From JBFWUW01 sp050247075 (lineage in GTDB: Bacteria > Planctomycetota > Planctomycetia > Pirellulales > JBFWUW01): DNA of 64,000 nt. Location: the NCBI GenBank assembly GCA_050247075.1, contig JBFWUW010000017.1:35494-99493 (forward strand). The letters are read 5' to 3'. The notes below the pieces were generated by a model. That model was given only the letters and a program-made list of their open reading frames with translations, ran no database searches and was not told the origin of the DNA. A program made the position numbers and the translations under genes. Below, piece by piece: positions 1-8,986 of this stretch. The first letter of the stretch is position 1. Every line of letters begins with the position of its first letter.

Positions 1-3000
1 CAGACATCGGTCTTGCCAAGTTCCACGAACCGTCCGCCGGGGGCCAGTACAGACAGGCTCTTGGGAATGGTATCGCCAGCCAACGAATTAAGCACGATAT
101 CAACGCCGCGCCCGTCGGTGATCCGCATGATCTCGTCGGCGAAGGCGGTCGAGCGGGAGTCCATCACATGCTTGATCCCCAGCGAGCGCAGATAGTCGCG
201 CTTGGCCGAGCTGCCGGCCGTGGCAAAGATTTCCGCGCCGGCCCGCTGTGCGACCTGAACCGCCGCCAGCCCCACACCGCCGGTGGCAGCATGGATCAGC
301 ACGCGCTCGCCCGGTTTCATTTCGGCCACGCGATTAAATCCGTAATGGACCGTTAAGAACGCAATCGGCACGCCGGCGGCTTGTTCAAAGCTCCAGCCGG
401 CCGGCTTTTTGGCGGCCAACGAGGCATGTGTAATGACATGGCTGCCAAAGCTGCCGGGGGCGATCGCCAGGACTTCGTCGCCGACCGCCAGATGTGTGAC
501 TCCTTCGCCAATGGCCGTTACGCGGCCGGAGCATTCGCCCCCCAAGTGGCCAGGATCGCCGGGATACAGGTTCAGAACGTTCAGCACGTCGCGGAAGTTC
601 AAGCCGGTGGCGCGGACCTCGATCTCGATCTGATTCTGGCCGGGCTGCTGCCGTTGCAGGCTGTTGACCGCCAGGTTGTCGATCACGCCTCGCTGCGGAA
701 TCTCTAGCCGGTACGGTTGGCCGGCGGGGATGATGCGCAAGTTGGGATCATCGGCGGCGGAAGCGCTACCAGACTTCTCGGCGGATGTCAGACGAGCCAC
801 CAGCCGCTTGCCATTCCGCCAGGCGATTTGATTCTCGCCATCGGGCGAAGCCAGTTCGGCCAGCAAGGGGGACCAATCCTGCGAACTTGGATCAAGGTCA
901 ACGCAGACCGTGCTTAGCTCCGGATGTTCCAACGCCATCACGCGCCCCAGGCCCCACAATGGCGACTGTGCAACATGGCACGCGGCTTGCGTAGCACCAG
1001 TGGACTGCGTGCCGCGAGTAACGAGCCAGAACTCGGGCCGGCCGACGGCTGAATTGCGCAGCACGGCTTGTAAGGCATGCAGCGCGGCGGCGGTGCCCAA
1101 TGTTTGCGCGGCGCGGATCTGTTCGGAGGATGTGGCGTCGGCGGGCGGATCGAGCAGCGGCCACAAATGGACAACGCCGCGGCAGGCCTTGCCCTGCGAG
1201 GTGAAGGCCGCTTCCAGCAAACGCTTGAAGTCGTCCGGTTGGGCCGGGTTCACAACGTAATGGTCGGGCGTAACGCCAAATTCCGAGCCGGGCCGAACCA
1301 GCACGCACTCCTCGCCCCGTTCCGCGCACGCCGCCTGGATAGCCGCGGCGCAGCCGGCATCATCCGCCAGCACTAGCCAGTCGCCCGTTTTCTTGGCGGT
1401 CCTTTGGGACGCTGCCCGCGGACGTTCTTCCCACACAACCGTGTGCAGCCACTGTTCCAGGTTCGGTTGCTCTTCGCCCACCAACGATGACTGTTCCACC
1501 GCCAACAGCGAAACGCCTTCAACCTGCAAGACCACTCGGCCCGCGGCATCGCACAGGGTGACATCACCCGTCAGGCGGCCTTCGCCAATGGCTTGCCCAT
1601 CCCGAATGCTGGCATGTCCCCACAGTTCGGCCGGTAGCGGCGTAAAGAGCCGTAAGCGTTCCACCCGCACCGGCACGAAGGTCCGCCGGTCGTCTGGCGT
1701 CTGGGCCAGCGTTACGCCTAACAACTGAAAACAGGCATCCAGCAAACCCGGGGGAACCGGCAAGGCAGGGTCGTGGGGCGAAGCCGCCGGACGGCGTAAC
1801 TGCGCTACCACGGCATCTCCTTTCCGCCAGGCTCGCTCGAGCCATTGAAACACCGGCCCCAACGATATCTGTCGCGCGGCAAATTGCCGATACAAGACTT
1901 CGCCCGCGGTCTCCTCGGTCAAGCCGTGCCGCAGTTCATCGACGTTGATTGTGGGGGACAAGTCGGTCGCGCCGTTGGGGTGGAACCGCAGCTTGCCTTG
2001 GGCATGCAACGATTCGGCCCGGCTGTCATGCGCGACTTCGCCGTCCACCTCTTCGCCGCGCGTGACGGCTTGAAACGACGCGGTTTCCTGGTTCTTGAGC
2101 TTGAGGTTGTAACACAAGGTTCGCCGCGGGCTGGTCGTGGGAAAAGTCAACGCGCGAGCGATGCGGACACGTTCTAGTTCAATAGCCGCGCCGGGCCAGG
2201 CGCGCTCGGCGGCGGCCAATGCCAGCGATAGAAAGCCAGCACCCGGCAAGATCGTGCGGCCAAACACCTGATGTTCGCGAACGTAGTCGGTGGCCAGCGC
2301 GTCGAGATCAAAGTGGGCCGCCCGCGGTTGTTGTGTTTCAGGGGATTCTTCTACCGTGGCCGGTGACAATGCGGCATGTCCGTTCCGTTCCACCTTGTAA
2401 TGAGCCGTTGCGGGCAAGGTCGGCGCGGCTTCAACGCGGGCCGCACTGGAAGCGGGCGACTTTTCCAACCAGTAACGCTCGCGTTGGAAGGGATACGTTG
2501 GCAGGCTGACTTTGCGGCGTGGATAGTCGCGATCGACGCCGCTCCAGTCAACATCGGCACCGGCGGCATACAACGCGGCCAAGGTGTCCAGCATTTGCTG
2601 CCAACAGCTTCGCCCCTTGCGCAGCGATGGCAGCCACAGCGATTGCACGTCGGGCTGGCAACGGCGGGCCATGCCCGACAGCGTGGGGCTGGGGCCGATC
2701 TCGACAAACAGCTCAATACCCGCGGCGTGCAGCGTGGCGATGCCGGCGGAAAACTGCACCGGCTCGCGGGCGTGCCGCCGCCAATACTCGGGCGCTGCCA
2801 TGTCGGTCGTGTCGGCAAATTGGCCATTTCGATTTGATACCAGCGGAATTTTCAATTCGCGGTAGTTCAGCTTGCCCGCCGCTTCTTCCAGCCGGGGCAG
2901 AATAGGATCCAACAGGGGCGAATGAAACGCGTGCGAAACTACTAGCGGCTGTGTGGGAACTCCGGCAAAGGCGAACTCCTCCAGCAGGGCTTCGATCTCG

Positions 3001-6000
3001 TGCCCGGCACCCGAGATGACGACGCTGTCGGGACCGTTGACGGCGGCGATGGAAACTTGTCCGGCGTGGGCCTTGATCATCGTGGCCACGCGCTGCGGGT
3101 CGGCCATAACGGCGGCCATCCTCGCGCCGCCCGGCAGCGATTGCATCAAGCGGCCCCGTTCGGCAATCAGCGATAACCCATCCTCCAGGCTGAACAAGCC
3201 GGCCGCGCAGGCGGCGGCGTATTCGCCCACGCTATGCCCCATAACCGCCGCCGGCTCAACGCCCCACGACCGCCACAATTGGGCCAAGGCGTATTCCAAG
3301 GCAAACAGGGCCGGTTGGGCAAAGGCCGTCTCGTCGATCGGACTGCGGACGCCATCGGCGGGGTACAAGACTTCGATCAGTGACTGACACAGCAGCGGAT
3401 GCAGAATCTCATCGCAAGCCAATAAAGTCGCGCGGAAGGTGGGTTGTGTCTCGAACAGTTCCCGTCCCATGCCGACATACTGCGCCCCTTGCCCGGTGAA
3501 CAAGAATGCCACCTTGGGCCGGCCGCGACCGCGAAGTTGGCCGTTCTTAATGCCAGGTGACGACTTGCCCTGGCGGTAGTCATGGAGCAGTCCGCGGAGT
3601 CCCGTGACCGATCCCGATACCAGGGCCACGCGGTGCGGTAATTGCGCCCGTCCGACATTTGCCGAATAGCAAATGTCGGCCAGAGCCGCGTCGCTCTGTT
3701 GCAAGTGACTCTCGTAGCGTTCGGCCAGCGCCGATAGCGCGGCGGGCGTCTTGGAAGAGAGCGTCAAGACGTGCAGCGGACGATCGACATAGTCGGGCGG
3801 CAACGGCACCGTCGGCGCTTCCTCCAACACGACATGGGCATTGGTGCCGCCAAATCCAAACGAACTGATGCCCGCCAAACGGCGGCGGTGGCCAGCCAGC
3901 CAGTCCTTGGCGGTCGCAATCTCGATCGGAATCTCATCCAACGAGATCAGCGGGTTGATCTTTTGGAAATGTAAATGGCCAGGAATTTTTTGATGGCGCA
4001 GCGACAGTACGACCTTGATCAACCCGGCGATGCCGGCGGCGGCCTCCAAGTGGCCGATGTTCGTCTTCACCGAACCGACCACCAGCCGTTGGCCAGGGCG
4101 GCGATCGGGACCAAACACCGCCCCCAAGGCCCGCGCTTCGATTGGATCGCCCAGCGCCGTGCCGGTGCCGTGCGCTTCGATATACTGCACGTCAGCCGGT
4201 GCCACGCCGCCATTGGACAACGCCTGGCGAATGACGGCCTCTTGGGCGTGCCCGTTGGGTGCCGTCAAGCCGTTGCTGCGGCCGTCGTGATTGACGGCTG
4301 ATCCGCGGATAACCGCCAGTACACGGTCGCCAGCCTCCAGGGCATCGGAGAGCCGCTTGAGAACGACCACGCCGCAGCCTTCTCCCCGGACGTAGCCGTT
4401 GGCAGCGGCATCGAACGTCTTGCAGCGTCCGTCGGCGGCCATGGCCTGAACCTTGGAAAAGTAGATCATGGCCTCGGGCGAGAGCAGCATGTTCACGCCG
4501 CCGGCCAATGCCACGTTCGATTCGCGGCTGCGCAGGCTTTGCACCGCCAGGTGGACCGCCACCAGCGACGATGAACAAGCCGTATCGACCGCCATGTTGG
4601 GCCCTTGCAGCCCCAACGCATAAGAGAGCCGGCCCGACGCCACGCTGAACGCGCTGCCCGTGCCGGTGTAAGGATCGATGCGGGTGGGATCGGCCACGTT
4701 TTGCATGTGCTGCGCATAATCGCTGGCGCAAATGCCCAGGAAGACGCCCGTCTGGCTGCCATAGAGTTTGTCGGGGGCCTGTCCGGCATGCTCCAGGGCT
4801 TCCCAACTGACTTCCAGGAACATCCGCTGTTGCGGGTCCATGCTGACGGCTTCGCGCGGCGAAATGCCAAAGAACTTGGCGTCGAACTTGTCGACGTCGG
4901 GCACGAAACCGCCCCAGCGCGTCGACATTTTACCCGGCTTGCTGGAATCGGGATCGTACAAGCCATCCACGTCCCAGCGGTCGGCCGGAGTTTCCGCAAC
5001 GGCATCGAGTCCGTCGTTGAGCAGCTTCCAGAATGTGTCTGGTCCGGTGACGCCGCCAGGCAGGCGACAGCCAACTCCGATCACGGCGATCGGCTCGGGC
5101 GTGGAACTAGCCGGTTGTTCGCTACGTGTCCGTATGGCGCGGACGCTTTCGATGGCTTGACGCAACTGGGCCGATTGCTCGGCGACCGAGGCGGCCATCG
5201 CCTCGCTGCGCTCGGCCAGTTGTTCCAAGATCGACAGATCGGTTTCCCAGGGCCTCGTCGAATTAGACCTGGCCTGGGCGGGTTCGCTCTTGAGTGCCGA
5301 CGTTGCCGGTGGGGCATTCTTGGCAACAGGCTGGGGCGCTACCGCGTGGCCGTTGCGTGGGGCGTCAACCGTTGTGGGCAGTGCCGCGGCCGTCTTGGCC
5401 GGCGAAGGCGCGACGGTTGCCAGGTATTTCGAAAGAGATTCGATCGTGGGGTATTCGTAGAACAACGTGGGCGACAGCCGCCGGTGGAGGTAATCCTCCA
5501 ACTCGCCCGACAACCCAATAGCATCCTTGGAGTCGAGGGCAAACTGCTCGAACGGCACGCTACGGTCGATCGTTTCCGGCGGCACGGCCAGTTGCTGGGC
5601 CAGCCGCGCGACCAGCCATTCTTGAATCTCGCCCGATAAGGGACCGGGCACTGCCGCGATGGGATTGCCGGCGACGGGTGCGGTGGCGGCAGCCGGTGCT
5701 GAGGGAGCCTTTTTGCTGGCGGCAGCCGATTCTGATGGAAGCGTCGCACTAGCAACGGCCGGTGCGGACTGCATTGCCAACGGCCCTTGCGACCAGATAG
5801 CCACGGTTTCTAGCGTGCCCGCCATCAGGCCGGCACGGCAGGCTGCGCGTTGAATCTTGCCACTGGAAGTGCGCGGCAGGCTGCCGGTTTTCAGCAGGGC
5901 CACGGCGTAAGTATCCAAATCGTGGTGTTTGGCCACGGCCGCGCGAACCTGCGCGGCGATCTCATCGACGTTGAGGCCGCGGCGTTGCGTCCGCTCGATT

Positions 6001-7520
6001 TCGTGGACAATCGCCAGCCGCTCTTCGCCCCCCACGTCGATTGCCACCGCCGCGCCCGACATTGGCCGCAAGGCCGTATGGCTGCGCTCGACGGTCTGTT
6101 CAATATCGTACGGGTAGTGGTTGCGTCCGCGAACGATGATCAATTCCTTGATCCGTCCGGTGATGTACAGTTCATTTTCCAGCAGCAGCCCGAGGTCGCC
6201 AGTTCGCAAAAAGGGGCCGTCGCCATCGTCGGCCAATCGCGCTCGAAAACTGCGCTCGGTCTCTTCCTTTCGCTGCCAGTAGCCTTGCGCCACACTCGGT
6301 CCACGCACCCAAACCTCGCCTTCGACACCGTCGGGGCAGCGGCTAAGCGTGGCGGGGTTGGCAATCACAACTTCTTGCTGCGGCATGGGCTGCCCGCAAC
6401 TTATTTTGAGTGACATGTCCCCGGCACGCGAGGTTACATGGTCATCGGCGGCCAACCCGCCTGGAGCAAACTGGCGGACGAGCGGCTCGCGCTGGCCGGC
6501 ATAACCCGACACGATCAACGTGGCTTCTCCCAGGCCGTAGCTGGGATAAAACGAGTCGAGCGTAAATCCGCAGGGGGCAAAGCACTCGGCGAATCGCTTG
6601 AGCGTGTCGTAACGAATTGGTTCGGCGCCGCAGACGGCAACCTTGAAGCAGCTCAAGTCGAGCGTCTTGAGATGCTCTGGCGTGCAGCGGGCGACGCACA
6701 TCTCGTAGGCGAAATTTGGCCCCGTGCTGCCGTCGGCCCGATAGCGCGAGATGGCTTCCAACCAGCCCATCGGCCGCTGCAAGAAGGCCATCGGCGACAT
6801 GAGAATGCCGTGGAACGATCCATAGATTGGTCCCAGGAATGCTCCGATCAGGCCCATGTCGTGATAGGGAGGAACCCAGCAGATCGAAGTCCCGTCGGGC
6901 CGATATCCCAGGCACTTGCCGATCAAGCTGGAGTTGTGCAGCAAGTTGCGGTGGCTAACCATGACCCCTTTGGGCGTGGAGGTCGAGCCGGACGTGTATT
7001 GCAGGAAGGCCAGCGAATGCTGGTCGATGCCGGGATCGTGCCATTGGGCGGCGGTCTCATCGGCAATCGTGTCGGTGGCCAACTGGGGCAGGCCTTGCAT
7101 GGCCGCGACTTCGGCAAACCGCTTGGCCAGGTCGGGCAGCAGGGCCTCATCGGACAGCACCAGCTTGGGTTGCGCATCGCGAATGATGGCTTCTAACTGC
7201 GGCATGGGGCGCTGCGGCCTCGGCGGACACGCCGGAACCGCCACCACGCCCGCATACAGGCAGCCAAAGAACCCCGGCAGAAACGCCAGGCCGGGCGGGT
7301 AGAGCAACAGCGCGCGGTCTCCCGGCGAGACTTTCCGTTGTAACTCGGCGGCCACCGCGCGCGCTTTTCGATCGAGCTCGCCGTAGGTGAGCTGCGCCGC
7401 GGGGTCGCCCGCGGGATCCAAAAACGTGAAAGCCCGGCGGTCGGGCATTTCGGCCGCGCGCCGCTGCAAGAGATCGATCAGAGATGCGAACTCAGGATTC
7501 CATTCCGAGCGACTGATCAT
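1..7520 (-). CDS. Type I polyketide synthase with N-terminal fatty-acyl-AMP ligase (partial, C-terminus beyond left edge)
   Basis: One open frame of 2506 codons runs from an ATG at 7520 off the left edge. Domain order read from translation: fatty-acyl-AMP ligase, residues 1-570 (YTSGSTSTPKGV, PYHDMGLIG, RTGDLG, NHYPYDIE); acyl carrier protein with phosphopantetheine Ser664 in LDSKD; ketosynthase from about 807 with active Cys982 in DTACSSS, then EAHGTGT and NIGHLEAAAG; acyltransferase with Ser1430 in GHSVG and a HAFH motif typical of malonyl specificity; dehydratase with His1750 in HxxxGxxxxP and Asp1928 in LLDACFQ; a structural ketoreductase remnant, about 2010-2260; an enoylreductase with ATGGVG. 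The enzyme should activate a free fatty acid, load it on its own ACP and extend it with reduction. Catalytic ketoreductase and later modules probably lie outside. No strong ribosome site precedes the ATG; a GTG about 25 codons upstream is in frame. Confidence 0.95.
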   Translation of the reverse strand, partial: MISRSEWNPEFASLIDLLQRRAAEMPDRRAFTFLDPAGDPAAQLTYGELDRKARAVAAELQRKVSPGDRALLLYPPGLAFLPGFFGCLYAGVVAVPACPPRPQRPMPQLEAIIRDAQPKLVLSDEALLPDLAKRFAEVAAMQGLPQLATDTIADETAAQWHDPGIDQHSLAFLQYTSGSTSTPKGVMVSHRNLLHNSSLIGKCLGYRPDGTSICWVPPYHDMGLIGAFLGPIYGSFHGILMSPMAFLQRPMGWLEAISRYRADGSTGPNFAYEMCVARCTPEHLKTLDLSCFKVAVCGAEPIRYDTLKRFAECFAPCGFTLDSFYPSYGLGEATLIVSGYAGQREPLVRQFAPGGLAADDHVTSRAGDMSLKISCGQPMPQQEVVIANPATLSRCPDGVEGEVWVRGPSVAQGYWQRKEETERSFRARLADDGDGPFLRTGDLGLLLENELYITGRIKELIIVRGRNHYPYDIEQTVERSHTALRPMSGAAVAIDVGGEERLAIVHEIERTQRRGLNVDEIAAQVRAAVAKHHDLDTYAVALLKTGSLPRTSSGKIQRAACRAGLMAGTLETVAIWSQGPLAMQSAPAVASATLPSESAAASKKAPSAPAAATAPVAGNPIAAVPGPLSGEIQEWLVARLAQQLAVPPETIDRSVPFEQFALDSKDAIGLSGELEDYLHRRLSPTLFYEYPTIESLSKYLATVAPSPAKTAAALPTTVDAPRNGHAVAPQPVAKNAPPATSALKSEPAQARSNSTRPWETDLSILEQLAERSEAMAASVAEQSAQLRQAIESVRAIRTRSEQPASSTPEPIAVIGVGCRLPGGVTGPDTFWKLLNDGLDAVAETPADRWDVDGLYDPDSSKPGKMSTRWGGFVPDVDKFDAKFFGISPREAVSMDPQQRMFLEVSWEALEHAGQAPDKLYGSQTGVFLGICASDYAQHMQNVADPTRIDPYTGTGSAFSVASGRLSYALGLQGPNMAVDTACSSSLVAVHLAVQSLRSRESNVALAGGVNMLLSPEAMIYFSKVQAMAADGRCKTFDAAANGYVRGEGCGVVVLKRLSDALEAGDRVLAVIRGSAVNHDGRSNGLTAPNGHAQEAVIRQALSNGGVAPADVQYIEAHGTGTALGDPIEARALGAVFGPDRRPGQRLVVGSVKTNIGHLEAAAGIAGLIKVVLSLRHQKIPGHLHFQKINPLISLDEIPIEIATAKDWLAGHRRRLAGISSFGFGGTNAHVVLEEAPTVPLPPDYVDRPLHVLTLSSKTPAALSALAERYESHLQQSDAALADICYSANVGRAQLPHRVALVSGSVTGLRGLLHDYRQGKSSPGIKNGQLRGRGRPKVAFLFTGQGAQYVGMGRELFETQPTFRATLLACDEILHPLLCQSLIEVLYPADGVRSPIDETAFAQPALFALEYALAQLWRSWGVEPAAVMGHSVGEYAAACAAGLFSLEDGLSLIAERGRLMQSLPGGARMAAVMADPQRVATMIKAHAGQVSIAAVNGPDSVVISGAGHEIEALLEEFAFAGVPTQPLVVSHAFHSPLLDPILPRLEEAAGKLNYRELKIPLVSNRNGQFADTTDMAAPEYWRRHAREPVQFSAGIATLHAAGIELFVEIGPSPTLSGMARRCQPDVQSLWLPSLRKGRSCWQQMLDTLAALYAAGADVDWSGVDRDYPRRKVSLPTYPFQRERYWLEKSPASSAARVEAAPTLPATAHYKVERNGHAALSPATVEESPETQQPRAAHFDLDALATDYVREHQVFGRTILPGAGFLSLALAAAERAWPGAAIELERVRIARALTFPTTSPRRTLCYNLKLKNQETASFQAVTRGEEVDGEVAHDSRAESLHAQGKLRFHPNGATDLSPTINVDELRHGLTEETAGEVLYRQFAARQISLGPVFQWLERAWRKGDAVVAQLRRPAASPHDPALPVPPGLLDACFQLLGVTLAQTPDDRRTFVPVRVERLRLFTPLPAELWGHASIRDGQAIGEGRLTGDVTLCDAAGRVVLQVEGVSLLAVEQSSLVGEEQPNLEQWLHTVVWEERPRAASQRTAKKTGDWLVLADDAGCAAAIQAACAERGEECVLVRPGSEFGVTPDHYVVNPAQPDDFKRLLEAAFTSQGKACRGVVHLWPLLDPPADATSSEQIRAAQTLGTAAALHALQAVLRNSAVGRPEFWLVTRGTQSTGATQAACHVAQSPLWGLGRVMALEHPELSTVCVDLDPSSQDWSPLLAELASPDGENQIAWRNGKRLVARLTSAEKSGSASAADDPNLRIIPAGQPYRLEIPQRGVIDNLAVNSLQRQQPGQNQIEIEVRATGLNFRDVLNVLNLYPGDPGHLGGECSGRVTAIGEGVTHLAVGDEVLAIAPGSFGSHVITHASLAAKKPAGWSFEQAAGVPIAFLTVHYGFNRVAEMKPGERVLIHAATGGVGLAAVQVAQRAGAEIFATAGSSAKRDYLRSLGIKHVMDSRSTAFADEIMRITDGRGVDIVLNSLAGDTIPKSLSVLAPGGRFVELGKTDV

Positions 7521-7797
7521 GGACGCTAAACCTGAAGCAAAGTGTTGCGAAGTCCGTTGGTCCGCCTGTGTGACGCAACGATCAAAACGCACGGCCGCCT
7601 GCCCGCCGCCGTACTACCGCGAATGCTTGACGCTTGGCCGCGAGAGAATTGCCCAGATGCTTGGGCGCGGCCCCTATCCTTGGGGAACGCCGCCTAAGCC
7701 TGACCGTTTCTCGCCTCCGTGCGCACTGGCCGATGTTATCGGGTTGCGGATTATTAGCCGGATGGCGTAAACCCGCAACACCGCTTTACCGCGATGG

Positions 7798-7816
7798 CTG
7801 CCAGCACCGCTGGCAG
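7798..7816. repeat. Short perfect hairpin in the PKS upstream gap
   Basis: The 394-base gap between the PKS start and the next gene holds no convincing gene. It contains a perfect inverted repeat, CTGCCAGC and GCTGGCAG around a 3-base loop. There is no T-run after it, so it is not a classical terminator. It could be an operator or part of a leader; function unknown. Confidence 0.3.
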
Positions 7817-7914
7817 GCCGCACAGGTCCGCCTTGCGGCGAAAGGCCGCATGGGCTACAAGTTCGCCCCCCATTCACTCGGCCAGTTCAAACACTTCTGA
7901 CAGGAGAAGCACGC

Positions 7915-8244
7915 ATGTTCCGCCGCTGGCACTGCTGTCTGGCCGCCGCGCTGGTTTGCCTCTTGCTGAACTTGTCGCGGACGTTGCCCGCCGGATCACC
8001 CGATCCGACGACGGGCCTGACGCTGCGCGAGACGCTGGAAAAGGGCCTGAAAGCCCGCCGTCCGGTGGAGTTTCAGTACCTGGCCAAGATTTCGCGGATG
8101 GTCGATCGGAAGCAGCTTTCCGAAAACATGGTGCGGGCCACCTTTGGCTGGGCGCGCAAACGGCCGGGCCGCCCTTTGCAGCAGTTTCAATTCGCGCTGT
8201 ACGAGATAGCCAAGGAACAAGGCGTCGAGGTTCCCAGGCAGTGA
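7915..8244 (+). CDS. Small secreted or membrane-anchored planctomycete protein
   Basis: 109 residues. A hydrophobic N-terminal segment at about residues 8-22 follows MFRRWHCC and looks like a signal peptide or anchor. The rest is a basic helical domain with the run TFGWARKRPG followed by a Gln/Phe-rich stretch, a pattern I associate with small conserved planctomycete proteins of unknown role. The start is supported by AGGAGA nine bases before the ATG. It stands alone between the divergent PKS and the convergent His-rich lipoprotein. No function can be assigned. Confidence 0.75.
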   Translation: MFRRWHCCLAAALVCLLLNLSRTLPAGSPDPTTGLTLRETLEKGLKARRPVEFQYLAKISRMVDRKQLSENMVRATFGWARKRPGRPLQQFQFALYEIAKEQGVEVPRQ

Positions 8245-8259
8245 TGGGGAACCAAACCC

Positions 8260-8817
8260 TTACGGCTTGGGCGGCTCTTCGGCGGTTGAGCCGTCGTCAA
8301 TTTCGACGGGTGCCAATTTAGGGGCCGCGGGGACCGTTAAGGTCCCGGTGGAATCGCTGTCGGCTTCGGCGCTGGCTTCTTCTTCGGAAAGGTCGCCAGT
8401 GTCGTCCGATTCCGTTGATTCCTCGGACTCGCCATCTTCCGAGGATTCCTCGGTTCCTTCGTCGTCCATGGCTTCGTCGTCGGCATGGCCGTGGTCATCG
8501 TCCTCATCGACATGATCCTTGGCGTCATGGTCGGGCTTGCCGTCGCCATCGTGGTCGTGGTCGTCTCCATCATCGCCGTGATGATGGCCATGTTCATGGT
8601 CGCCATGTTCGTGGTCACCGTGTTCATGGTCACCGTGTTCATGGTCACCGTGTTCATGGTCACCGTGTTCATGGTCACCATGTTCGTGGCCGTGATCGTC
8701 GTGATCCTCGACCGGCTGTGCAGGTTTGGGATCCGCCGGAGCAGGGACGCATCCCCCCAACCACAGCAACACCCCCAGGCCCAGGACCGAGGCAAGGCAC
8801 CGCTTAAGGCTCAACAT
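8260..8817 (-). CDS. His/Asp/Glu-rich lipoprotein with HGDHE repeats
   Basis: 185 residues from the ATG at 8817, chosen because AGGAG sits eight bases upstream and the N-terminus is a clear lipoprotein signal ending in the lipobox LGGC (Cys23). An upstream in-frame extension to 8961 is not needed. After the lipobox comes a run of near-perfect HGDHE pentapeptides, then HGHHHGDD, DHDHDGDGKPDHD and a long Glu/Asp/Ser-rich acidic tail. His and Asp clusters of this sort bind divalent metals in zinc and nickel handling proteins, so a surface metal-binding or buffering role is a reasonable inference. No folded catalytic domain is visible. No metal transporter is adjacent, so the role remains open. 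Confidence 0.8.
   Translation of the reverse strand: MLSLKRCLASVLGLGVLLWLGGCVPAPADPKPAQPVEDHDDHGHEHGDHEHGDHEHGDHEHGDHEHGDHEHGDHEHGHHHGDDGDDHDHDGDGKPDHDAKDHVDEDDDHGHADDEAMDDEGTEESSEDGESEESTESDDTGDLSEEEASAEADSDSTGTLTVPAAPKLAPVEIDDGSTAEEPPKP
8593..8690. repeat. 15-bp minisatellite encoding HGDHE
   Basis: Within the lipoprotein gene a 15-base unit (plus strand TGTTCATGGTCACCG) is repeated about six times head to tail, several copies identical. Synonymous drift occurs only at the edges. The near-identity at DNA level implies recent expansion by slippage, so copy number may vary between strains. Confidence 0.85.
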
Positions 8818-8986
8818 ACAACGACTCCTGGTTTGATAAGAAAGGGGCGATGATCGGCTGAATGAATAGTCTAATCCGTTCCAGCGATGATGGAATCGCC
8901 TTCCGCGAATCCGACGATGTGGGATTGCCCAAATTCTACGCCAACCGAAGGCCAATCCCAAGTAATTTCACGGATCGGGCCGATTC

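Noticed and set aside
4605..5639. 344-residue plus-strand frame inside the PKS
   Set aside because: Shadow of the ketosynthase and ACP region; the minus strand carries all the catalytic motifs without a stop.
8593..8690. CRISPR-like array
   Set aside because: Repeats are 15 bases with no spacers and lie in frame inside a coding sequence.
8881..8906. Additional REP-like copy before the lipoprotein gene
   Set aside because: It shares GGCGATTCCATC on the minus strand but lacks the TGTAG head and a full stem, so it was not listed as a feature.
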